Positions 10,262 through 16,707 of a stretch of 64,000 bases of DNA are shown one piece after another. Every line of letters starts with the position of its first letter. Within the stretch, counting starts at the first letter, position 1. The DNA comes from Marinobacter sp. S6332 (GTDB lineage: Bacteria > Pseudomonadota > Gammaproteobacteria > Pseudomonadales > Oleiphilaceae), in NCBI RefSeq assembly GCF_023016045.1, contig NZ_JALKAP010000006.1:236223-300222 (forward strand), in the 5' to 3' direction. Both the position numbers and the translations under genes were made by a program. The notes under the pieces are model-generated. The model saw only the letters and a program-made list of their open reading frames with translations. It was not told where the DNA came from and searched no databases.

Positions 10262-11631
10262 GACTGATCGGTCTCCTTGATGCCCAGCCCCAGTGCAAGC
10301 CCGAGTGTGATTCGGTTGCTCAGACGCTCGTAGATTAAGTCGTTAAGTTGTGATTCCAGATCAAAGGTCTGCCGTTGGACTACGAGTAACTCGAGTACAG
10401 AAACCAGGCCATTCCGGTACTTCTGCTGGTACTGTTGATAGTTGCGGCGTGCGCTCAGAAGCGCGCTGTCTATCTGCTGTTGCTGTTTGGCAAGGCTCGA
10501 TTCCTGACCGATCGCATTTTCAACTTCCTGGACTGCGTTCAGCAGCGTTTCCCGATAGGCCTGATAGCTCCTGGCGGTGGTCAGTTCTGCAGCTTCAGCA
10601 TTGGCTTTAAGCTCACCGCCACGAAACAAAGGCGCCGTTAACTGACCGAGCAATGACCACACCGGATTTCTCAACAGAGCTTCGCTTGGCGATGTTCCTG
10701 TGTCGCTCAGGGCCGCTTCCAGGCTGATCGATGGCAGCATCTCCTTGTAGGCGACAGACTCACGAAAGTCGTTTGCTTCTATGGCCAGATAGGCCGCTTT
10801 CAGGTCTGGCCGGCGCTGTAACGTTTGGTCGGCAAGGTCGGCCAGGGGTAAAAGAACTTGCGGGTAGTCGTCGGCAATGGCCGTGCTGCCATGACTCCGG
10901 CCGAGCAACAGGTTCAAAGCTCTTTGTTGCTGCTGCAGGGATTCCTGAGTTGCATACAGCAAGGCTCTGGCACTGGCTGCGGAGGTTTGGGCACTGTCGA
11001 GGTCCTCAAGGTCACCCAAACCAGAGCGGTAGCGCTGAAGAATCCACTGCTCGTCTTTTTCCAGCAGCTCCACACGTTGCTTCTCGATCGCAACGGATCG
11101 ATTCAGATTCACCAGCTTCAACCAGCCCTGCATGACCTCAGCTGAGAGCGTATCCCGGGCAGCCTGGTAAAGAGCTAGCTGTTCGGCGACATCGCTCGCG
11201 GCCGCAGACGCCTCATCAGAAATCTTCGCCCACAAATCCAGCTCCCAACTGATGCTGATGCTGGTCGTGTAGGCGGCATCAAGATCTTCCACTTTATTTG
11301 CGCCGAAGCCTGCCTCGACGTCAGGGAGCTGGTCTGCCTGAGTCGCCCGGTACTGGGCACGGAGAATTTCGAGAGAAAGCAGTGTTTGTCCAAGATCCGG
11401 GTTGGCGGCACGCGCTTCGGCAATCAGCGCGCTCAGATCATCGCTGCTGACCAAATCATCCAGATAGGCTGTTTCGGATCCAGCGTCCAGCTCAGACCAG
11501 GAGACCAGATTCTGACGATCAGAATCTGCCTGGGCCAGATAGTCCGGGCTTGTGGACAACGAACTGCAGCCGGTCGCAGCCAGGCAGAACAGCGCCATCG
11601 GTATTACTTTCAAGCAGGGGAGGCGAAACAT
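10258..11631 (-). CDS. Outer-membrane efflux lipoprotein (TolC/NodT family)
   Basis: This first gene of the efflux operon codes for the outer-membrane channel. From the ATG at 11631 the protein has a short signal sequence with a lipobox ending LAATGC, so it should be lipidated. Two repeated TolC-type helical halves follow, shown by heptad-rich stretches with A, Q, L and E and by motifs such as PDLGQTLLSLEILRAQYRA and RRPDLKAAYLAIEAN. About 457 residues is normal for NodT/OprM proteins. A TTG four codons upstream is possible but gives a poorer signal sequence. It is the promoter-proximal gene; the adaptor start overlaps its stop. Confidence 0.93.
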   Translation of the reverse strand: MFRLPCLKVIPMALFCLAATGCSSLSTSPDYLAQADSDRQNLVSWSELDAGSETAYLDDLVSSDDLSALIAEARAANPDLGQTLLSLEILRAQYRATQADQLPDVEAGFGANKVEDLDAAYTTSISISWELDLWAKISDEASAAASDVAEQLALYQAARDTLSAEVMQGWLKLVNLNRSVAIEKQRVELLEKDEQWILQRYRSGLGDLEDLDSAQTSAASARALLYATQESLQQQQRALNLLLGRSHGSTAIADDYPQVLLPLADLADQTLQRRPDLKAAYLAIEANDFRESVAYKEMLPSISLEAALSDTGTSPSEALLRNPVWSLLGQLTAPLFRGGELKANAEAAELTTARSYQAYRETLLNAVQEVENAIGQESSLAKQQQQIDSALLSARRNYQQYQQKYRNGLVSVLELLVVQRQTFDLESQLNDLIYERLSNRITLGLALGLGIKETDQS

Positions 11632-12042
11632 AAAAAAATCCAATCGAGCGCAGTTGAACCTGCGGTAAGCAACTGGATTCAGACTATCTGTAAGCTGGTT
11701 AACGGAGGGTTAAGGTCTTCATGGATTTACTTTAAATTCATCACGCGAAATCGCAGCTTGATTCCTCCGTCTATGCCACATCACTCGATGAGGCGCAGAA
11801 AACCAATGTTGATGTTTAAATAAAAGCGAATATGCGCCTCGTATTCAAACCACGCTCTTTTCCCAGCTTAAACTCAGGAAATTCATTCTTTCTTGCTTTT
11901 TTCCTACTAGCGGGTCGCCATTCAAGATTTTGCTAATAGAATCGATTCTGGCCTTGTTTCTGCCCGTAGTGTCGGCAAATTCAAAGCGGTATCATGCAGC
12001 CGCTGTTAAATCCAAAAGCTGATACGCGACGACGGAGGCACA
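11632..12042. other. Divergent intergenic region, efflux operon / amino-acid permease
   Basis: This gap of about 410 bp separates the minus-strand efflux operon from the plus-strand permease. The only structure I can support is the 11-bp-phased GTTAA repeat at 11698-11713. The A/T-rich middle (11840-11960) could hold promoters for either side but has no convincing -35/-10 pair. No conserved small gene was recognised; a short plus-strand frame near 11390-11820 runs mainly inside the lipoprotein gene and is not coding. Confidence 0.5.
11698..11713 (-). promoter_or_regulatory. Direct repeat, candidate response-regulator site for the efflux operon
   Basis: GTTAA occurs at 11698-11702 and again at 11709-11713, exactly 11 bp apart, in the context GTTAAC-GGAGG-GTTAAG. 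On the operon strand it reads CTTAAC-N5-GTTAAC. OmpR-family regulators of the PmrA/QseB type bind two TTAA-containing half-sites one helical turn apart. The site is about 70 bp before the first gene of the operon. Function is inferred. Confidence 0.5.
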
Positions 12043-13278
12043 TTGACCGAGCGCGCAGAATCCAGAGCGAGCCCTTCCCTGATTGGCGGGGCAAGTATTA
12101 TTGCCAGTGTTTGCGTCGGTGCCGGTATGCTGGGCTTGCCCAGTTCGGGTGCAGGTGCCTGGACGATCTGGTCCAGCTTGGCACTGGTGCTTACCATGGT
12201 GGTGATGACACTGTCCGGATGGATGCTGCTGGAAGCCTTCAAGCACTTCGGTTTGCGGGCGTCGTTCAATACCGTTACCAAATCTCTGCTCGGCTCCCGG
12301 GTGAACGCATTCAGTAATCTGACGGTGTACTTTGTTGGCGGCATTCTCCTGTATGCCTATATCACGTCATCTGGCCTGATCCTGCAGAGCATGACCGGGA
12401 TCGACAGTAAGCTGGCTTCGGTTGTTTTTGTCCTGTTGTCCTCTCTGGTAGTTTGGCACTCAACCCGTGCAGTGGACCGACTTTCGGTGGTGCTCATCAC
12501 TTTCATGTTGGTGAGTTTTGTACTCGGCGTCTCTGGGCTAGCGGTAAGAATTGACCTGGCTATTCTGTTCGATTCCGCAAATGCCGACGGTCAATATGCG
12601 CCCTATGCGATGGCAATGTTGCCAGTGGCGTTGACGTCTTTCGGCTATCATCATTCGGTGGCATCAATGCGCGCCTATTATGGCGAGGAGAGGAAGGCTC
12701 AGAAAGCCATTCTGGGCGGTACACTGGTAGCTTTAATGTTCTACCTGGTGTGGCTGATCACCATATTCGGCAATCTGCCGAGAGCGGATTTCGGCCCGGT
12801 GGTCGCCCAGGGCGGTGACGTGGATGTTCTGCTCGCCGCCCTTGTTTTTGCCATCAATTCCGAAAGGGTGGCGACCACCATCAGCGCTTTCTCAACAGCT
12901 GCCATTTTGTCGTCTTTTGTCGGCGTTGGCCTGGGCACCTTTGATTACATGGCCGACCTGCTGGGCTTCGATAATGATCGCAAAGGGCGCTCCAAAACCT
13001 GGGCAATTACTTTTATTCCGCCACTGCTGCTGTCGTTGTTTTTTCCGTTTGGCTTCGTTCTTGCCATTGGTTATGCCGGTGCGGCTGCGGCGGTCTGGGC
13101 CTGTATTGTTCCGGCGCTGCTGGCCCGAAAGTCCCGAACACTGAAGGGTGGGCGTCGTGGTTTTATGGCCCCGGGCGGCCAGGTGGGCATTGCACTGGTT
13201 CTGATTTTTGGCGGGCTGACCATCCTGTTCCATTTCATGGGGCTGGCGGGTTGGTTGCCAGAACCTGTGTTGTTCTGA
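12043..13278 (+). CDS. Aromatic amino-acid permease-like transporter (HAAAP family)
   Basis: This 411-residue inner-membrane protein has about 11 predicted hydrophobic helices. The first helix carries GASIIASVCVGAGMLGLP, the G-rich unwound segment typical of Mtr/TyrP/TnaB-type tryptophan and tyrosine permeases, and the fold continues with a segment near TSFGYHHSVASMRAYYG that resembles the FGFHGSVPS-like motif of that family. It should import an aromatic amino acid by proton symport. Translation appears to start at TTG 12043, with GGAGG at 12034-12038 four bases upstream; no in-frame ATG is near the conserved N-terminus. It stands alone between two unrelated genes. The substrate is not settled by sequence. 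Confidence 0.85.
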   Translation: MTERAESRASPSLIGGASIIASVCVGAGMLGLPSSGAGAWTIWSSLALVLTMVVMTLSGWMLLEAFKHFGLRASFNTVTKSLLGSRVNAFSNLTVYFVGGILLYAYITSSGLILQSMTGIDSKLASVVFVLLSSLVVWHSTRAVDRLSVVLITFMLVSFVLGVSGLAVRIDLAILFDSANADGQYAPYAMAMLPVALTSFGYHHSVASMRAYYGEERKAQKAILGGTLVALMFYLVWLITIFGNLPRADFGPVVAQGGDVDVLLAALVFAINSERVATTISAFSTAAILSSFVGVGLGTFDYMADLLGFDNDRKGRSKTWAITFIPPLLLSLFFPFGFVLAIGYAGAAAAVWACIVPALLARKSRTLKGGRRGFMAPGGQVGIALVLIFGGLTILFHFMGLAGWLPEPVLF

Positions 13279-13332
13279 GGCCCGACATTAGGCCATGCTC
13301 GTTGCTCTTAGTACCAACCGGAGAGACTGGAT

Positions 13333-14331
13333 TTGAGTCGTCATTGCGAATGTACCTTCCTACTGTTTTTCGTTATTAGTGTTTTGCCAACCACCCTGAA
13401 GGCAGAAGTTGTGAACCTGTCCTGGGATAACGACCTGCTTACCGGAACCGACCGCGGATATACAAACGGGGTACGCTTGTCGTATCTGACGGGCGCCGCT
13501 GACGAGAACGATGGAAAGTCTGCAAGATTTGCCCGATCTCTGCGTGATGGGCTGCGCTCTCTGCCTGGCATAGGTGCTTCCGGTTCAGAGCATGCGGTCA
13601 CACTGAGTTTGCGGCAATTCATGGTTACGCCTGAAGATATCACGGTTGAAAATCCGCAATTCGACGACATTCCCTATGCCGGCCACCTGTCGCTCAGCGG
13701 CACGCTCTGGAGTTGGGACGCCGATACAATTACCGGTTTTGGCGCTCACATAGGTGTTGTTGGGCCCGAAAGCGGTGCCGAGTCGGTTCAGAAATGGGTG
13801 CATAAAGCCACTGGAAGCGACAAGCCGCAAGGATGGGGCAATCAGCTTGGAACCGATGTGGTGGGTGGCATTCAGGGTGCGCATGGCCGAAAGCTGTTGC
13901 AACTGGGGCAGGGCGGCAACATTGAACAGCGTGTGTCGGTGATTGGGACTGCGCTATTGTCGAGTTTTCGAACCTCCGCAAAAACCGGGTTAATCTGGCA
14001 GCTTGGCAGGCATCTTCCAATAAATTTTGTGCCGGATTACGCTGGCTCCTCTTCAACCATCGCCCTGCCGGGCTCTTTCCAGGATTCAGGCAGTAGCTGG
14101 TCCGTGTATGTAGGTCTGGGCGTGGAGTATGTAGGATATTCCTATATTGACGACAATGCTGGAGCTTATCGTTTTGACGAAGGGCCGCTGATTGGTCAGC
14201 TCGGTCTGGGCGCTACCTGGCAGTGGGATCACCTGCTGGCTTCCGTCACACTGCGAGCCTCGACCAGCGAAAACGAGCGTTATAAAGACAACTTCAGCTT
14301 TGGGACGCTGTCAGTTTCCTGGGCATTATAG
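13333..14331 (+). CDS. LpxR-like outer-membrane lipid A deacylase (DUF2219)
   Basis: The protein (332 residues) has a signal peptide ending near A24 and then outer-membrane beta-strand patterns up to a terminal aromatic-rich strand. It carries the LpxR hallmark NDLLTGTDRGYTNGVR, with N33-D34 matching the catalytic N-D pair of the family and the TDRxYTNG signature after it; DIPYAGHLS corresponds to the family's D-x-PYAG motif. LpxR removes the 3'-linked acyl chain from lipid A, altering the outer membrane. Start is TTG at 13333 with CGGAGAG at 13319-13325. It follows the permease by 54 bp, perhaps by chance. Family assignment is firm; deacylase activity here is inferred. Confidence 0.85.
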   Translation: MSRHCECTFLLFFVISVLPTTLKAEVVNLSWDNDLLTGTDRGYTNGVRLSYLTGAADENDGKSARFARSLRDGLRSLPGIGASGSEHAVTLSLRQFMVTPEDITVENPQFDDIPYAGHLSLSGTLWSWDADTITGFGAHIGVVGPESGAESVQKWVHKATGSDKPQGWGNQLGTDVVGGIQGAHGRKLLQLGQGGNIEQRVSVIGTALLSSFRTSAKTGLIWQLGRHLPINFVPDYAGSSSTIALPGSFQDSGSSWSVYVGLGVEYVGYSYIDDNAGAYRFDEGPLIGQLGLGATWQWDHLLASVTLRASTSENERYKDNFSFGTLSVSWAL

Positions 14332-14516
14332 AAAGGTCCGTTTCGACTGGTTGTCCAAGGGGCACTTCGTCGTGGTCAGCTAGGCCCGAAAGGGGTGATG
14401 GCTGGATGATTAAAGTGAATCGCTATGACGAGTGATGTTTTTGCCCGATTTCTGCTCTTAAACAAAAGCGAACATTGGTAAGGCGCACTCTGGGCTTGGC
14501 TTTTCCATGAAACCAC

Positions 14517-15773
14517 CTACTGGGGTGAGAGCTTTGGGAAATAGACTGGTTCAGCATGCTCCGGAACAGACCAAAGAAGTGGCGAGCGGCTATCCTTTGG
14601 GTCTGCATCGACCAGCAAGCCTAGATCGCGAAGCCGTTTAAGCAGTCGCCGGGCAGTCCGCTCCTCACGCTCCCCAGTTAGTGCCAGAGCGTCAGACCTT
14701 GAGATCGATCCTTGAATGAACGCCTGATATAGAACCCACGTAGAGGCGGGTTTTAAGTCATCCCTGCTCGCCACGAAGTCTTCGATTCGACGCTTCATAG
14801 ATTTCAGATTCAGAAGCTCTGAGATGTAGTTGACTTGGTCAACGGAGGTGTCCAAAACGAAATGACAAAATCGGGCCAGGCCAAGCTCACTGAGCGGGCC
14901 TCTGCCATCGGTCTGGCCCTGCTGGACGGCGTCAGCTTGAGCCAAGTTGCTTTTGTACTTCTCGGAGTATATCGCAAGCCCACGGCTCAAACACCAGACG
15001 CCCACGCTTTCCAGTCCAGCTGCCCGGAATGCCGCATCCGTCCAAAGACGAATAACTCGGCCATTGCCATCCAGGAATGGATGGATCCAGAGGAATCGAT
15101 GGTGTGCAGCTGCGATTGCGATCAGACGTCGATCACCTTGGTGTCTGGCGTTTTTATATTCGTTGCAGAACTGCGTCATTAGCTGTTCCAGATGTTTTGC
15201 GTCAGGCGGTATGTGCCGACCAACCTTCACTCCTCGTTCCCTGAACTTTCCACCTTCAACCCAGGCGATTTCCCCAGTTTCATCCAGCTCGACCTTTTTA
15301 AGATCGCTAGGCAAATCCCTGTAAAATCGGCGGTGCAGCTCTTTGATGAAGTCCACGGAAATAACTTCTTCCAGACTCCGATCCTCAGAAGCTATCCATG
15401 CTTGTACGTCGATGTGGGCAAGAGACTCAATCTGTTTGTCCCGAGCAACCGGATTGTCCTCAAAATTTCCCCGCTGGGCCTCGCGGATCTGGTGAGGAAG
15501 GGTTTTATTGCCTTCAATCAGATTGCTGTAGTACGAGTTGATGACAGCCATGTGCCGGCGCAACGTATCCGCTGTCTCCGGCTCAAGCTGACCGGCGATC
15601 TGAGCGGCTTTCCTGTTCAGGATGCTGGCCAGATCGAGAAGCCCCTCTTTCGTGCAGGAATTCTCGTTTGGCGCAAAAGGCGCGGCACTCATCCAAGATG
15701 TCATCTGATACCTTAATTCGTGTAGTGATTCTGTGTTTCTGGCTTGCAGTTTGTCCGGGTATTTGTCTGGCAT
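14517..15773 (-). CDS. Fic-domain protein with intramolecular inhibition motif
   Basis: Fic proteins usually transfer AMP (sometimes other nucleotide groups) to hydroxyl residues of target proteins. The 418-residue protein has the complete active loop HPFLDGNGRVIR at 231-242. Upstream at 83-88 lies SNLIEG, which fits the (S/T)xxxE(G/N) inhibitory helix motif, with E87 able to block ATP's gamma-phosphate position, so this is a class II, self-inhibited Fic. The C-terminal 90 residues (ALALTGEREERTARRLLKRL) look like a winged helix, suggesting DNA binding. The gene stands alone, convergent with the LpxR gene; no antitoxin gene is adjacent. Targets are unknown. Start at the ATG is reasonable but has no strong ribosome site. 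Confidence 0.9.
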   Translation of the reverse strand: MPDKYPDKLQARNTESLHELRYQMTSWMSAAPFAPNENSCTKEGLLDLASILNRKAAQIAGQLEPETADTLRRHMAVINSYYSNLIEGNKTLPHQIREAQRGNFEDNPVARDKQIESLAHIDVQAWIASEDRSLEEVISVDFIKELHRRFYRDLPSDLKKVELDETGEIAWVEGGKFRERGVKVGRHIPPDAKHLEQLMTQFCNEYKNARHQGDRRLIAIAAAHHRFLWIHPFLDGNGRVIRLWTDAAFRAAGLESVGVWCLSRGLAIYSEKYKSNLAQADAVQQGQTDGRGPLSELGLARFCHFVLDTSVDQVNYISELLNLKSMKRRIEDFVASRDDLKPASTWVLYQAFIQGSISRSDALALTGEREERTARRLLKRLRDLGLLVDADPKDSRSPLLWSVPEHAEPVYFPKLSPQ

Positions 15774-16112
15774 TATGACTGGTTGGAAGCAGCGGAGCAG
15801 AGTTCACGCTGGTGGTACTATACTTGCCTTGTGGCCAGTATAGATAGGCTCTGACACCATTTCCAGTTTTTGGGGTTCGGCTTCATCTGTTTATGTTTTC
15901 TGCTTTTATGTCCGGCCGGTTGACCGTCAATTTGTCCGGCACAATCTCGTTTGGCTCTCTTAATCATTTATGGAGGGAAATGTGCTTAACAGTTAAGCCA
16001 GAAGGTAGCCGGTCATGCTGGCTCTCCCCAACGTCCACTCCGCGACCTTTGCGATGACTGCGAAATTTCTATCCAAGACGTCGATTATTTTCTGGTCGGA
16101 TTGCACAGTTAA
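15774..16112. other. Intergenic region between fic and the PilZ gene
   Basis: This gap of 339 bp has no recognised gene. A 25-codon plus-strand frame (15980-16057) starts at ATG after a strong GGAGGG and begins MCLTVKPEGSRS; it resembles no family I know, and the good ribosome site is the only argument for it. A palindrome-like CTTAACAGTTAAG lies inside it. The minus-strand promoter of fic must lie near 15780-15850 but no consensus is obvious. Confidence 0.35.
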
Positions 16113-16487
16113 CTAACAAGCAAGGCGATTATAGAACCCCTCAATGCGAGACAACGCGTTATCCACTGCTCTGGAATAGCCTTTTTTGTTGAGGTAATAG
16201 CTGAACTGCACACTTACCCGGTAGCCAGTCTGAAAGGGGCGGCATTCTACAACGCGGGCGCAAACCTTCGATTGATTGATGTACTTACCCTCAAAATCCA
16301 TATGCAAGCGTGTGCCGGGCTCCAGAGGTCGTGGGCATAGCAAAGCCATTCCGTAACGGTTCAGATCAAGGCAGGTAGCTTGAAAAGGCGGCTTACTTTT
16401 GCTGAAAAAGCCGCGCTCCCTAACCTGCACTCTCAGGCAGGAAGCAGGGTAGCGACCTTTGATTCGACGATCTTCGGAAACACTCAT
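16113..16487 (-). CDS. PilZ-domain protein
   Basis: The 124-residue protein matches the PilZ fold, which binds cyclic di-GMP in many cases. The N-terminal arginine motif is seen as EDRRIKGRYP and the second motif as DLNRYGMAL (family pattern (D/N)xSxxG, here with N instead of S). A following strand set (LHMDFEG, VVECRPFQTGYRVSVQF) completes the barrel. Single-domain PilZ proteins act as adaptors in motility, polysaccharide or adhesion control. It diverges from the Lon-like protease gene across about 220 bp. The S-to-N change means that ligand binding should not be taken for granted. Confidence 0.82.
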   Translation of the reverse strand: MSVSEDRRIKGRYPASCLRVQVRERGFFSKSKPPFQATCLDLNRYGMALLCPRPLEPGTRLHMDFEGKYINQSKVCARVVECRPFQTGYRVSVQFSYYLNKKGYSRAVDNALSRIEGFYNRLAC

Positions 16488-16609
16488 AATAAGTCGTCAT
16501 CCGTTGCACATTTTGTAGTTTTTATAGTCGAACTTAAGACTAAAGAATAATAGTCACAAGATGAAGTGTAATGATCGAAAAAAGCTGTGAACAACAATAA
16601 AACAAAAAA

Positions 16610-16625
16610 CGTGAGTTTGGTCACA
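16610..16625. promoter_or_regulatory. CRP/Vfr-like site between pilZ and the Lon-like gene
   Basis: The sequence reads cGTGA-GTTTGG-TCACA, matching 9 of 10 defined bases of the CRP consensus TGTGA-N6-TCACA. It lies about 85 bp before the Lon-like start and about 120 bp from the divergent PilZ start, so it could act on either promoter. It is identified by motif only. Confidence 0.45.
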
Positions 16626-16707
16626 TGGTGGCAGTTCCGAGGTGTTTGCCACAATTCTCTCTCCCGAGCGCGACAGACCGGTCCACAGAACCTACAATGA
16701 CCGGCCA

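Noticed and set aside
16642..16707. GTG start for the Lon-like protease
   Set aside because: The extra 22 residues look unlike the family start and overlap the divergent promoter region.
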